From contig NZ_JAFKCW010000003.1 in assembly GCF_017254835.1 (NCBI RefSeq), positions 372,001 through 436,000 on the forward strand: DNA of 64,000 nucleotides. Direction: 5' to 3'. The DNA is from Algoriphagus aestuariicola. Its GTDB lineage: Bacteria > Bacteroidota > Bacteroidia > Cytophagales > Cyclobacteriaceae. The position numbers were made by a program, and so were the translations under genes. Under the pieces are notes generated by a model. The model was not told the DNA's origin. It saw only the letters and a program-made list of their open reading frames with translations, and searched no databases. Each line of letters starts with the position of its first letter. Within the stretch, counting starts at the first letter, position 1. Of the stretch, positions 25,753 to 35,052 are shown piece by piece.

Positions 25753-25770
25753 GATTCTGGAGACAGAATC
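25753..25770. promoter_or_regulatory. inverted repeat upstream of acetate operon
   Basis: The arms GATTCTG and CAGAATC flank GAGA about 100 bases upstream of the DUF4212 start. It is a candidate regulator site in the AT-rich 240-bp region before the operon. No consensus promoter was found with it. Confidence 0.3.
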
Positions 25771-25889
25771 CAAGTCATTTTCTGCTAAAAGCCAAAAATT
25801 TTTGAAAGTCTTGCCACTTTTCTTCAAAAACCGAACAGAAGGCTACAGATTCTTACAAAAAATCTGGTGGATTTCTAAAAGGTGGGAAA

Positions 25890-26642
25890 TCACACAAAGT
25901 ACTCTGACGCCATCGCCAATGCCGCCGCCACGAATGTGACGATGAGCTTGTTGAGCTGAAACTTGTGATGGGGACTGCTCTCAAAGAAAATCGTCGTGGA
26001 GATGTGGAGAAATCCACCCGTGACCAAGCCGTAAAGAAGTCCGATGCCTTCGTTGGAGAGGGCCCCTTGACTAATAAAAAAAGCGCTGGAGAACATGCCC
26101 AATGGAGACGCCAAAGCGAAAATAGTCAATAGAGCGAGTGTCCATTTTTTGCTCAATGAAGCCGAGAGCACCGCAGCCAGAGCAAAAGCGGCCGGCCCCT
26201 TGTGCATGATGATACCCAACAGCACAGTCTTGTCGCTGTGGGAATGTCCCGAGACCAGTGAAGTCTCTGGCATGGCTGAGCCATGTGACAAAAGTGTACC
26301 CTCCAGAAACGCGTGGATAAACAAACCCAGCATCAAGGTAATCACGCCTTTGGAAGTCTCAGAATGGTGCTTGTGGATATGGCCGTGCTCTATGCCCGAT
26401 GACCAAAACTCCAGCAACTGCTGCAAGAGAAAGCCAATGAGGATATAGAGGCCCATCCGGGAATTGCTATATCCCGAACTAAACAGCTCCGGCACGATGT
26501 GAAGAATGGTGATGGAAAAAAGGTACGAGCCCGCAAAAACCAGGGCCAATTTGAAAAATCTATCCTTGAAGGCCGGCGCAAAAAACACCAAAGAGCCCGA
26601 AATCATCGCAGTAAGAAAAAGAATCAGAAAGTTTATTCCCAT
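25890..26642 (-). CDS. ZIP-family divalent metal transporter
   Basis: A 250-residue membrane protein with about eight helices. The metal-binding helix pair shows 'GLFIHAFLEGTLL' (helix IV, HxxxEG) and 'GIIMHKGPAAFAL' (helix V). A His-rich cytoplasmic loop ('HGHIHKHH') lies between helices III and IV. These are hallmarks of ZIP importers for zinc, iron or manganese. ATG 26642 is taken as the start. The frame could open at a TTG at 26648. It stands alone, with a TACCTTTG -7 element about 57 bases upstream of the start. Confidence 0.9.
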   Translation of the reverse strand: MGINFLILFLTAMISGSLVFFAPAFKDRFFKLALVFAGSYLFSITILHIVPELFSSGYSNSRMGLYILIGFLLQQLLEFWSSGIEHGHIHKHHSETSKGVITLMLGLFIHAFLEGTLLSHGSAMPETSLVSGHSHSDKTVLLGIIMHKGPAAFALAAVLSASLSKKWTLALLTIFALASPLGMFSSAFFISQGALSNEGIGLLYGLVTGGFLHISTTIFFESSPHHKFQLNKLIVTFVAAALAMASEYFV

Positions 26643-26698
26643 AGTCAAAATTCGGCTTTTCGGCTAGTCGAAAATGCCCAGTCTGGTGATAACTCTTG

Positions 26699-26706
26699 CA
26701 AAGGTA
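26699..26706 (-). promoter_or_regulatory. -7 promoter element for ZIP transporter
   Basis: TACCTTTG on the minus strand, an exact match to TAnnTTTG, about 57 bases before the start codon. Confidence 0.35.
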
Positions 26707-26737
26707 AGAAAATTCAATAATGTTGCATTTAGCAAGG

Positions 26738-27799
26738 CTATTTTACCGGGAACGACAAAAAATCAGTCAGTTCGGGACTGACATATTGCTTCAGCTTCCC
26801 ACTCCTTTCATTATAAATGAAGAGCATTGCCAGGTCCGATCGGGAAGAGTCCAGTTTCATTGCCTCTCTCCAACCGAGCACCATCAGGGCATCGGACAGG
26901 GCATCGGCTGTCTTTGCGTCAGGGCCCACCACCGTAACTCCCAAAAGTCCGTGCCTGACCGGAAGGCCAGTCCTAGGGTCTAGGGTATAGGATAGACGAA
27001 CCGAGTCTTCGGTATAGGTTTGTTGGAAATCGCCTGCGGTGGAAATTGCTTTATTCTGAAGCGCAACAATTCCATCGGCCCGAGCTCCTAGACTGTCCGC
27101 CAGGTAGTACACGCCTATCTTCCAGAGCTCGTCGCGCTCGTTCTTCCCCTTGGCCAAGTTTTCACCTCCGATTTGAATCAGGTAATTTTCTATGCCACGC
27201 TCCTCCAGAAACTCCGCCATCATGTCCATCAGATAGCCTTTGGCGGATTTTGAAAAGTCCAGAAAAATGCCGCTAAACGACTTGCGCACCAAGGTATCGG
27301 TCACAGCGATTTTTTTTAAGCCGACAAGCGGAAGAACCAATCTTATATCCAAACTGTCCTGCAATCTGGCACCCGCGCGAGAGAATGTCCATACGTCCTC
27401 TATCGGCTTCATAGTCGGGTCGATCGCGCCTCCATAGAGGTCAAATACCCGATTCGCTTCCCCGAAAACATCCAACAAAACCGATGATGGGGACAGGAGG
27501 GTGTCACGAAAATTGAGCCGGTTGATCTCGGAAGTCGGCTCGGAAATGGAAATGATCAGGCTAAAGGCATTGATCATCGAATCTATCGACGGCTTGAAGA
27601 CTCGATTATCCTCGTCCAGATATGTCACGCGATATTCCGCGTCCAGTGCATTGCCAAAGAATGCGACTTTGCCTGGCTGGTGGGGCTCCAGATTCCTGTT
27701 TGCCGAACGCTCCTCCCGGGTTCGCCAGGCATAGACTAGCAACACAACAGCAAAAAGTATCAGTGAATAGACAATGTTTTTCCTAGCGTTGGGATTCAT
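26738..27799 (-). CDS. apbE: membrane-anchored FAD:protein FMN transferase, ApbE family
   Basis: A 353-residue ApbE-like protein. It attaches FMN to Thr residues of target flavoproteins such as NqrB/NqrC or RnfD/RnfG on the outer face of the inner membrane. A single N-terminal helix (about 9-25) anchors it instead of a lipobox. Family motifs include 'DFSKSAKGYLMD' at about 181-192, 'IQIGGENLAKG' at about 209-219, 'STAGDFQQTY' and the metal-site 'TADALSDALMVLG' near 307. GGEN replaces the commoner GGD/GGN form. No flavoprotein substrate gene lies nearby. Confidence 0.87.
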   Translation of the reverse strand: MNPNARKNIVYSLILFAVVLLVYAWRTREERSANRNLEPHQPGKVAFFGNALDAEYRVTYLDEDNRVFKPSIDSMINAFSLIISISEPTSEINRLNFRDTLLSPSSVLLDVFGEANRVFDLYGGAIDPTMKPIEDVWTFSRAGARLQDSLDIRLVLPLVGLKKIAVTDTLVRKSFSGIFLDFSKSAKGYLMDMMAEFLEERGIENYLIQIGGENLAKGKNERDELWKIGVYYLADSLGARADGIVALQNKAISTAGDFQQTYTEDSVRLSYTLDPRTGLPVRHGLLGVTVVGPDAKTADALSDALMVLGWREAMKLDSSRSDLAMLFIYNERSGKLKQYVSPELTDFLSFPVK

Positions 27800-27882
27800 T
27801 GAGCGGGAGATTTCGGGACGAATTTAGGCCATTTTTTGTCAGATCGGATAAAATGGAAAAGATCTCCGCATGGGGTTTTGTT

Positions 27883-27890
27883 TATATTTG
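27883..27890 (+). promoter_or_regulatory. -7 promoter element for ruvB
   Basis: TATATTTG matches TAnnTTTG and lies 17 bases before the ruvB start codon. It supports ATG 27908 as the start, since the in-frame ATG at 27836 would be upstream of transcription start. Confidence 0.5.
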
Positions 27891-27907
27891 TGCGTATCCC
27901 AAACGCC

Positions 27908-28939
27908 ATGAGAGAAGACTATCTGAGAGGAGATGAAGAGCAACTAAGCCCAAAGGACCGGGAATTTGAGCGCGCACTGAGGCCTTTGAGTTTTGAGGAT
28001 TTTACGGGTCAGGCCAAAATTGTAGAAAATCTTCGGGTTTTTGTCCATGCAGCAAAAAAGCGCAACGAGCCGCTCGATCATGTCCTGCTTCACGGGCCTC
28101 CGGGTTTGGGCAAAACCACGCTTTCCAATATCATCGCCAACGAACTTAAGGCTGGGATCAAGATTACTTCCGGGCCCGTTTTGGACAAACCTTCCGATCT
28201 GGCAGGACTACTGACCAATCTTGAAGAGGGCGATGTGCTTTTTATAGATGAAATCCACCGACTCAATCCCATCGTGGAGGAGTACCTCTATTCTGCAATG
28301 GAGGATTTCCGTATCGACATCATGCTGGACAGCGGCCCCAATGCCCGTACAGTTCAGATTTCCCTGAGTCCTTTCACGTTGATCGGCGCGACGACGCGAT
28401 CCGGATTGCTCACCTCTCCATTGCGGGCCAGATTTGGGATCAATTCCCGGTTGGAATACTATGACGCCAAGCTTTTGACCGATATCGTGTCCAGGTCTGC
28501 GGGGATTTTGCAAACACCGATTGATGAGATTGCGGCCTACGAAATCGCCCGCAGAAGCCGAGGTACACCCCGGATCGCCAACATGCTGCTGCGACGAACG
28601 AGGGACTTTGCAGAAGTTAAAGGCAATGGCACCATCAACCTGGAAATTGCAAAAATCGCCCTCAATGCTTTGGATGTGGATGAAAACGGTCTTGATGAGA
28701 TGGATAACAGAATCCTGCTCACCATTATCGAAAAATTCAACGGAGGACCGGTAGGCCTTGGTACCGTCGCCACTGCCTGCGGTGAGGAGGCGGAAACAAT
28801 TGAGGAGGTATACGAGCCTTTTCTTATTCAGGAAGGCTATCTCAAGCGAACCTCAAGAGGGCGTATGGCTACAGAGCTCGCCTACAAACACCTGAGGATC
28901 AAACCAACCGGCGCTACGGGAACTCTATTTGATCAATAA
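27908..28939 (+). CDS. ruvB: Holliday junction branch migration ATPase RuvB
   Basis: A 343-residue AAA+ motor that drives branch migration of Holliday junctions with RuvA. Walker A is 'GPPGLGKTT', Walker B 'FIDEIHRL', sensor 1 'GATTRSGLL', and the C-terminal winged helix holds '[17 protein letters not shown]'. ATG 27908 matches the family start ('[13 protein letters not shown]') and sits just after a -7 element. ruvA and ruvC are not in the window. The gene is followed by AT-rich DNA. Confidence 0.98.
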   Translation: MREDYLRGDEEQLSPKDREFERALRPLSFEDFTGQAKIVENLRVFVHAAKKRNEPLDHVLLHGPPGLGKTTLSNIIANELKAGIKITSGPVLDKPSDLAGLLTNLEEGDVLFIDEIHRLNPIVEEYLYSAMEDFRIDIMLDSGPNARTVQISLSPFTLIGATTRSGLLTSPLRARFGINSRLEYYDAKLLTDIVSRSAGILQTPIDEIAAYEIARRSRGTPRIANMLLRRTRDFAEVKGNGTINLEIAKIALNALDVDENGLDEMDNRILLTIIEKFNGGPVGLGTVATACGEEAETIEEVYEPFLIQEGYLKRTSRGRMATELAYKHLRIKPTGATGTLFDQ

Positions 28940-28962
28940 AAATCAACAAACCTAACCGTGTC

Positions 28963-29418
28963 TCATTCTTCTTTTGGCTTATTGTTTGCGCCAAAAATAT
29001 AACCAAGAATTGCTGTTAGCACCGGTAATAGGAGATTCAGTAATATCAACTGAGCTATGGATATGAAAAATGCTCTGACATCATTCTTTTCCTCCTTTAC
29101 CAACTTAAACACCTCCAGCTTTTTGGCGAAAAGAGAGTCCGCAGGATTTAATTGGGAAGTATCAAAATCTGACGTTGCATCCAGCGGTTTAAAAAATAAA
29201 AACAAGAATAGCATCGCTAAGCATCCAATAATAGTCCATAATACAAATTGAGACAATTTATATCCAATTATCGGTAACGATGGTTCCAAAACAGTTGGCT
29301 TCGATGTACTTCCAGAAAACACATCGTCTTCCGCCATAGCCGACAAATCCACCTTGTTTGGAGGGAAGGTGGAGGAGCCTCCCGGATCCTCCACCTTATC
29401 TTGATACTCTCCGGCCAT
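28963..29418 (-). CDS. two-helix membrane protein of unknown function, paired with RHH gene
   Basis: A 151-residue protein. Residues 1-50 are polar and Pro/Ser-rich with no signal peptide. Transmembrane helices lie at about 57-76 ('FVLWTIIGCLAMLFLFLFF') and 115-142, separated by an acidic, Asp/Lys-rich loop of about 38 residues. No family is recognised. It begins 2 bases after the stop of the small ribbon-helix-helix gene, so the pair is translationally linked. Together they sit in a stretch clearly more AT-rich than ruvB or the sulfatase gene, suggesting later acquisition. An effector role beside a small DNA-binding protein is possible but speculative. Confidence 0.65.
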   Translation of the reverse strand: MAGEYQDKVEDPGGSSTFPPNKVDLSAMAEDDVFSGSTSKPTVLEPSLPIIGYKLSQFVLWTIIGCLAMLFLFLFFKPLDATSDFDTSQLNPADSLFAKKLEVFKLVKEEKNDVRAFFISIAQLILLNLLLPVLTAILGYIFGANNKPKEE

Positions 29419-29420
29419 GG

Positions 29421-29645
29421 CTATTTCTTATATTTGGCCATTTCAAGAGTCGGCATTACCACCTTTTTCAAATCCCCTCCTTGATCATCAGTAGTTATGA
29501 GTACTCGTTTGTTTTTAGCTTCATTAATAGCCCATTTGTAAAATGTAAGAGCTTCTGCGGTAAGCTGTGAAGCCTTTTCAATACCAGTTTCCTTTTTCAG
29601 TTCTTCAATGAACTTATCGTCAATATTCAACCTGATCTCAGCCAT
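29421..29645 (-). CDS. small ribbon-helix-helix-like protein
   Basis: A 74-residue protein. The N-terminus 'AEIRLNIDDKFIEELKKETG' followed by 'KASQLTAEALTFYKWAINEAK' has the strand-helix-helix pattern of CopG-type ribbon-helix-helix proteins. The tail 'KRVLITTDDQGGDLKKVV' also resembles small RHH proteins of Bacteroidota. It would bind DNA as a dimer or bind a partner. It is the first gene of a two-gene unit with the membrane protein downstream. Autoregulation is plausible for such pairs, but I see no certain operator. The short AT-rich inverted repeats upstream are weak candidates. Confidence 0.6.
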   Translation of the reverse strand: MAEIRLNIDDKFIEELKKETGIEKASQLTAEALTFYKWAINEAKNKRVLITTDDQGGDLKKVVMPTLEMAKYKK

Positions 29646-29970
29646 TATAAATTAAAGTTTGTTTGTATCAAAATACGAATTACCGGACAAAACATCCAAA
29701 TTTTATCCGAATTTTATCCATAAAAATTCCAAATCACATTTGGATTGTCAGAAAAAACACGTAGCGACTTGTATTTTTTGAAGGCTGTAAACTCAAAAAG
29801 TGGCCGTGATGAATCTTTTTTAGACCAAAAAATCAAATGTTGGATTTTAAGATCCAAGGCCTAAAACACCAAATTGAAATGATTTCCCATTTCACTCCCC
29901 TGAAAACAGGATGCACATCTCGGTTGAAAACGTATTTTAGGGACTTCCACACACCTGATCCAAAAAACTG
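29646..29970. other. AT-rich intergenic region
   Basis: 325 bp between the divergent RHH and sulfatase genes. It holds two short inverted repeats, TCCAAAT/ATTTGGA at 29729-29745 and TTGGAT/ATCCAA at 29840-29857, and a direct repeat of AATTTTATCC near 29700. No exact TAnnTTTG promoter element was found on either strand. I see no gene in it. Confidence 0.5.
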
Positions 29971-31731
29971 ATGAAAGTCGTTCAGTACTTTTTCTTGATT
30001 TCCTTTTTCTTATTTGCTTCTGCCGGATTTCCCCAGCAGAAAATCAACTCGCCAAATGTAGTCCTGATCATCACAGACGATCAAGGCTATGGAGATCTAG
30101 GCACGCATGGGAATCCGCATATCCATACGCCGACTATCGATGCTTTCGCTGCAGAGAGCGTCCGTTTCACCAACTTTTATGTTTCCCCCGTATGCGCACC
30201 CACTCGGGCAAGCCTGATGACGGGGAGATATTCCCTCCGAACAGGCATCAGGGACACCTACAACGGGGGAGCCATGATGGCCGGAAGCGAAATCACCATA
30301 GCAGAGCTCTTACGGGCAAAGGGCTATGCGACTGGGATCTTTGGCAAATGGCATCTCGGCGACAACTATCCCATGAGGCCCAGCGATCAGGGGTTTGAGG
30401 AATCCCTAATCCATCTGGCAGGAGGCATGGGGCAGGTCGGCGACATCAGTACCTACTTTCAGGGAGAAAAAAGCTATTTCGACCCAATTTTATGGCACAA
30501 TAATCAACAACAAAAATATCAAGGATATTGCTCAGACATATTCGCTTCGGAGGCTATCAAGTTTATCGAGAAAAACAAAGATCGCCCATTCTTCACCTAC
30601 TTGGCATTCAATGCCCCGCATACCCCACTTCAAGTGCCGGAGGAATATTACCAACGATACAAAGACATCGATCCATCAGCTGGATTTGGTGGCGATGGAA
30701 GACCCTTTTACCCGATGTCTGAGAAGGACAAAGAAGATGCGCGAAAGGTCTACGCCATGGTCGAAAATATAGACGACAATCTCGCAAAGCTCTTTTCCAA
30801 GCTTGAGGAATTGGGAATCGAAGAGAATACCATCGTGATTTTCATGACCGACAACGGACCCCAGCAGCAACGGTATTTGGCCGGCATGAAAGGACGCAAG
30901 GGCACCGTCTACCAAGGAGGCGAAAAAGTGCCATTCTTCATTCGATATCCTGCGGGATTTACCGGAAATCGAGATATCTCTTCTCTCTCGGCCCATTTGG
31001 ATATTCTGCCGACTCTGGCAGACTTGTGTGGCCTTGACGTACCTAGCGATCGGAAAATTGATGGACAAAGTATGCTTCCCTTGATCTCAAATTCAGGGAA
31101 CGCCACAGCGGACCGAAGCTACTTTTCCTATTGGACGCGCAAATATCCTGAGCTCTATGAGAATATTTCGCTCCAGAAATCAGGATGGAAGTTGGTTGGG
31201 AATACCGGCTACAGTTCGGAGATAGAAGACTTTGAGCTATATGACTTGAGCAAAGATCCTTTTGAAAAGCAAAACCTCGCAAAAAAACACAGCTCAAAAG
31301 CAATGGAGCTAAAATCTGAGATGGATCATCTCATCGCAGAATTGGTCAAGGAAGAAAATCTGATCCATCCCCCGCTGATTCAGATTGGATACGAAGCCGA
31401 AAATCCAGTAGTTCTTAATCGCAACGATGCTTCCGGCGAAAGAGGCATTTGGGACCAAGAAAACATTCTTGGCTATTGGAGGGTAGCCATCACCCCGGGT
31501 GTGTATGATATCAGGTTTAAGTTTATAAAACCAGTACCACCTCTTGGCAAAATGACCTTAGAGATCGGTAACCTAGCCAACGTCCTCTCAGACAAATCCG
31601 AGAGCGAGATAGACATTTTGGAAATGAAAGGGGTGAGGCTAGAACAAACCGAAGGAGATCTGCTGCCTTTCTACACGGTGGGAGGCAAACGATACTTCCC
31701 TTTTTGGGTAGAGTTGGAGAAAAAAAAATAA
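29971..31731 (+). CDS. secreted arylsulfatase-type sulfatase
   Basis: A 586-residue sulfatase with a Sec signal peptide (ending about 22). The alkaline-phosphatase-like domain starts with the metal-binding 'ITDDQGYGDLG'. The formylglycine site is 'CAPTRASLMTGR', with Cys75 and Arg79 in the CxPxR form. 'FMTDNGPQQQ' supplies further metal ligands. A C-terminal beta-sandwich of about 110 residues follows the catalytic domain. The Cys must be converted to formylglycine by a maturase not encoded here. No SusC/SusD pair or glycoside hydrolase lies near, so the substrate (sulfated polysaccharide or small aryl/alkyl sulfate) is open. Confidence 0.93.
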   Translation: MKVVQYFFLISFFLFASAGFPQQKINSPNVVLIITDDQGYGDLGTHGNPHIHTPTIDAFAAESVRFTNFYVSPVCAPTRASLMTGRYSLRTGIRDTYNGGAMMAGSEITIAELLRAKGYATGIFGKWHLGDNYPMRPSDQGFEESLIHLAGGMGQVGDISTYFQGEKSYFDPILWHNNQQQKYQGYCSDIFASEAIKFIEKNKDRPFFTYLAFNAPHTPLQVPEEYYQRYKDIDPSAGFGGDGRPFYPMSEKDKEDARKVYAMVENIDDNLAKLFSKLEELGIEENTIVIFMTDNGPQQQRYLAGMKGRKGTVYQGGEKVPFFIRYPAGFTGNRDISSLSAHLDILPTLADLCGLDVPSDRKIDGQSMLPLISNSGNATADRSYFSYWTRKYPELYENISLQKSGWKLVGNTGYSSEIEDFELYDLSKDPFEKQNLAKKHSSKAMELKSEMDHLIAELVKEENLIHPPLIQIGYEAENPVVLNRNDASGERGIWDQENILGYWRVAITPGVYDIRFKFIKPVPPLGKMTLEIGNLANVLSDKSESEIDILEMKGVRLEQTEGDLLPFYTVGGKRYFPFWVELEKKK

Positions 31732-31787
31732 CGACAAGAAGCAAATTCTTCGGCTCGAACCTGGCGTAATGACGCTACCTTAACAGC

Positions 31788-32441
31788 CTATCTCAAGTCA
31801 ATCACCTCTATACCTGGGTACTTTTTTGGATCAAAGACAAAGTAATCGGCGGGCAAACTCGGTGCGGCTTTCAGGTTTTTGAAGGAGTAGGCAAACATCC
31901 CCCCCTGTCCATCAAACATCTCCCAGCCTAGCAGATCTTTGGTTGACTTGTCCACCATCAGCTTCACTTGTTTAAATGGCGCGTTGGATTTGAGAGCTGT
32001 CAGCTCGACGACATGCACGGATTTTCCCTGATAGGTTTTGTCAGCCAAAAGCTTATAGTTAAATCCCGACTGATACATCTTATACACGTTAGACGGGGTC
32101 AATTCTCCTTCCATCTGCGAGGCGTCGTTGATCGTGACTTCCTTGTAAGTCGAAGTTTGGATAAAAGTCCACACGGTTTTGCTGTCGTTGTAGATCTCTT
32201 GATCAGGAAGCTTGAGCCGGTATTTGTCGCCATTCACAGCAATCTCTCCCGACTGTCGATCTCCCGTGCCACCTGCATCTTGGTACGTGTAGTCAAAACC
32301 TGCGGTGAAGCCTTTCATGCTTTGGAACTTTTCGCTCATACCATCGAGCACGGCCTTGGCCTTTGGATCCTTCTGGGCAAAGGCCTCAAAAGCGGAGAAA
32401 GACATAAAAAAAAGAATGATAAGGAGGTAAAGAGACTTCAT
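31788..32441 (-). CDS. lolA: LolA-like outer-membrane lipoprotein carrier
   Basis: A 217-residue periplasmic protein with a Sec signal peptide (ending 'AFAQ'). The fold pattern is that of LolA: 'LDGMSEKFQSMKGFTAGFDYTY', 'YRLKLPDQEIYNDSKTVWTF' and 'FKQVKLMVDKSTKDLLGWEMFD'. LolA carries lipoproteins from the LolCDE complex to the outer membrane. The gene follows ftsK with a 32-base gap on the same strand. The ftsK-lolA order is common and conserved in many bacteria, which strengthens the call. Confidence 0.85.
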   Translation of the reverse strand: MKSLYLLIILFFMSFSAFEAFAQKDPKAKAVLDGMSEKFQSMKGFTAGFDYTYQDAGGTGDRQSGEIAVNGDKYRLKLPDQEIYNDSKTVWTFIQTSTYKEVTINDASQMEGELTPSNVYKMYQSGFNYKLLADKTYQGKSVHVVELTALKSNAPFKQVKLMVDKSTKDLLGWEMFDGQGGMFAYSFKNLKAAPSLPADYFVFDPKKYPGIEVIDLR

Positions 32442-32473
32442 GAATTTGGAGTGATGAAACTGCGAGACAGCTT

Positions 32474-34999
32474 CTACAAGCCATTCAATAACCGTTCCAA
32501 ACTAACCTCATCCTGAATCAGTACTTCACGGGCTTTGGAGCCTTCAAATGCCCCCACAACGCCTGCCGCCTCCAGCTGGTCTACAATGCGGCCAGCTCTG
32601 TTGTAGCCTAGCTTTAGCTTTCTTTGGATCAAAGAGGTGCTGCCCTGCTGATGAAGTACGATGAGCCGTGCAGCTTCGTCAAAAAGCGGATCCCGGTCGG
32701 CAAGGTCAACGCTAGCGAGCGAGCCGTCTCCATCTTCCCCGACAAATTCCGGCAAAAGGTAAGCGTCCGAGTAGCCTTTTTGCTCTCCAATCCAGTCGCA
32801 TATGGCATCTACTTCAGGCGTATCCAGGAAAGCACACTGGATTCGAGTCATCTCAGATCCTACGGAAAGCAGCATATCACCCATGCCGATCAGCTGATCT
32901 GCACCACCTGCGTCGAGGATGGTTCGGGAGTCAATCTTTGAGGTCACGCGAAAAGAAAGCCTTGCGGGGAAATTGGCCTTGATGATACCCGTGATCACGT
33001 TGACAGATGGCCGCTGCGTCGCGACTACCAAGTGGATGCCAATAGCCCGGGCTAGCTGGGCAAGGCGAGCAATGGGAGCCTCGATTTCCTTGCCGGCTGT
33101 CATCATGAGATCCGCCAGCTCATCGATAACGAGGACTATGTAAGGCATGAAGTAGTGTCCCTTTTCCGGATTGAGCTTTCGGGCGATAAATTTCGCGTTG
33201 TACTCCTTCAGGTTTCTACAGCCGGCATCCTTGAGGAGGTTGTATCGGTTATCCATTTCGATACAGAGGGAATTAAGCGTATAGATGACTTTTTTGGTGT
33301 CGGTAATGATGGCTTCCTCCGAACCTGGCAGCTTGGCCAAGAAGTGTCGTTCAATCTTGTTGAACAGCGTCAGTTCAACTTTCTTTGGATCGACCAATAC
33401 GAATTTGAGCTGTGAGGGGTGCTTCTTGTAGATCAGGGAAGCAAGTATCATGTTCAGTCCCACGGACTTACCCTGCCCGGTAGCACCTGCCATCAGAAGG
33501 TGCGGCATTTTTGCAAGATCCCCGACAAAGACCTCATTGGAGATGGTTTTTCCGAGGGCCACGGGTAGATCCTTGTCCGACTTCATAAACTTCTCAGTCC
33601 CCAAAACCGCTCTGGCAGGAACCAGTTCTCGGTTCTTGTTGGGCACTTCGATACCAATCGTCCCTTTGCCAGGAATGGGCGCAATGATACGGATTCCCAA
33701 AGCCGCCAAGCTGAGTGCAATGTCATCTTCGAGATTTTTGATCTTGGAGATCTTTACTCCCGGATCCGGCACGATCTCATAAAGGGTCACAGTCGGTCCG
33801 ATAGTTGCCTGTATTCCCTGTATTCCTATCTGGAAATTCTTGAGTGTGGTGACGATCTTCTCTTTGTTTTCCTGAAGCTCCTGCATGGTCACGGTCACCT
33901 TCTTGATGTCGTACTCATTTAGCAAGTCGAGCGTAGGATATTTGTATCTCGGAAGATCGAGCGTAGGATCATAGGGGTCGAGGTTCTCCACTTCCGCGGC
34001 AGTCTTTTCCTCTTCTGAAGCTTTCTTGATCGAGAAACTGCCCGCTTTTACTGGACCGCTTTTTTCTGCCCCTTCCTCCAAAAGATTCACTTGGGGTACG
34101 TCAAAAATGTCCTCCTCATCTTCCGGCAGCTGCTCCTCCAGACCAGGAACATCGAAGGGAATCTCAGTCTGCGGCAGCGGAGAAGCGGCGGGCGCCGTGT
34201 TTTTCACTTCCCAACTGCTTCCGTCATCTTCTATTTCATCCAGGGAATCCGAGAAATCCTGGCCTGATTCCTCTGAATCCAAAAATGGGTTTGGCTTGTT
34301 GCTTCTTCGTGCAAACTCCGAAGCGAGGCCGCCATCTTCTGCCGAGTGCGACTTTGGAGAAAACCAATTCAACTGCTCCAAGCCAAAGAAAAGCACTACA
34401 AATATCAAGAATGCCCCTACGATCAGGATGAAAGTCCCCATGCCCAGAAAATCACTGGAAAGCTTCGCCAGCTCGTATCCAAATCCCCCCGAAAGAAAAC
34501 TCCAATAAGAATAGCCCTCCACCAGGATCACGATGTATCCCATCAGCAGCCCGAGCCAAGCAGCAAAAAAGAGCGCAAAAACCGAATAGCGGGTCAGCGA
34601 AAGCAAGGAAAATTTGAAAGTCCACCTGAATCCCAGCAAAAACAAAAATGGTGGAAGGAGAAATGCAGCAATTCCAAACCAGCGGTAAATCAGCCAGTGC
34701 GAAGCTTGCGCACCGAGGTAGCCTACCCAATTTCGTGATTCCCGGGCAGAGTCACGGATCGCCTGATCCGGATTGTTCATCACAAGACTTTGGTCCGCGG
34801 GACCATTGATCAGATAGCTGACAAAGGCAATAAAAAGGAAGATCGAAGCGGAAATAAGGATAATCCCCAGCGTCAGCGTCAGCTGCTTAAATTGAAACTT
34901 TGGCAGCGAAATACCCGACCCACTCGGTTTTTGAGTGGTCTTTTTGGTATTTTCTGACTTCTTTCGAAAGGTATTTTTGCCGGGAGATTCTGATGCCAT
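32474..34999 (-). CDS. ftsK: DNA translocase FtsK/SpoIIIE
   Basis: An 841-residue septal DNA pump that moves chromosome dimer ends during division. The N-terminus has four transmembrane helices (about 40-210), followed by an acidic linker (about 230-350). The motor's Walker A 'AGATGQGKS' is at 504-512 and Walker B is 'LVIDELADLMM'. The C-terminal gamma winged helix ('STSLIQRKLKLGYNRAGRI' onward) recognises orienting sequences on DNA. Length is normal for Bacteroidota FtsK. It is the first gene of the ftsK-lolA unit. Confidence 0.97.
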   Translation of the reverse strand: MASESPGKNTFRKKSENTKKTTQKPSGSGISLPKFQFKQLTLTLGIILISASIFLFIAFVSYLINGPADQSLVMNNPDQAIRDSARESRNWVGYLGAQASHWLIYRWFGIAAFLLPPFLFLLGFRWTFKFSLLSLTRYSVFALFFAAWLGLLMGYIVILVEGYSYWSFLSGGFGYELAKLSSDFLGMGTFILIVGAFLIFVVLFFGLEQLNWFSPKSHSAEDGGLASEFARRSNKPNPFLDSEESGQDFSDSLDEIEDDGSSWEVKNTAPAASPLPQTEIPFDVPGLEEQLPEDEEDIFDVPQVNLLEEGAEKSGPVKAGSFSIKKASEEEKTAAEVENLDPYDPTLDLPRYKYPTLDLLNEYDIKKVTVTMQELQENKEKIVTTLKNFQIGIQGIQATIGPTVTLYEIVPDPGVKISKIKNLEDDIALSLAALGIRIIAPIPGKGTIGIEVPNKNRELVPARAVLGTEKFMKSDKDLPVALGKTISNEVFVGDLAKMPHLLMAGATGQGKSVGLNMILASLIYKKHPSQLKFVLVDPKKVELTLFNKIERHFLAKLPGSEEAIITDTKKVIYTLNSLCIEMDNRYNLLKDAGCRNLKEYNAKFIARKLNPEKGHYFMPYIVLVIDELADLMMTAGKEIEAPIARLAQLARAIGIHLVVATQRPSVNVITGIIKANFPARLSFRVTSKIDSRTILDAGGADQLIGMGDMLLSVGSEMTRIQCAFLDTPEVDAICDWIGEQKGYSDAYLLPEFVGEDGDGSLASVDLADRDPLFDEAARLIVLHQQGSTSLIQRKLKLGYNRAGRIVDQLEAAGVVGAFEGSKAREVLIQDEVSLERLLNGL

Positions 35000-35052
35000 C
35001 TAAGCTTGAAAGTACAATTTTAATTTTAGCCAAAAGGCTAGTGAAAGACAAC

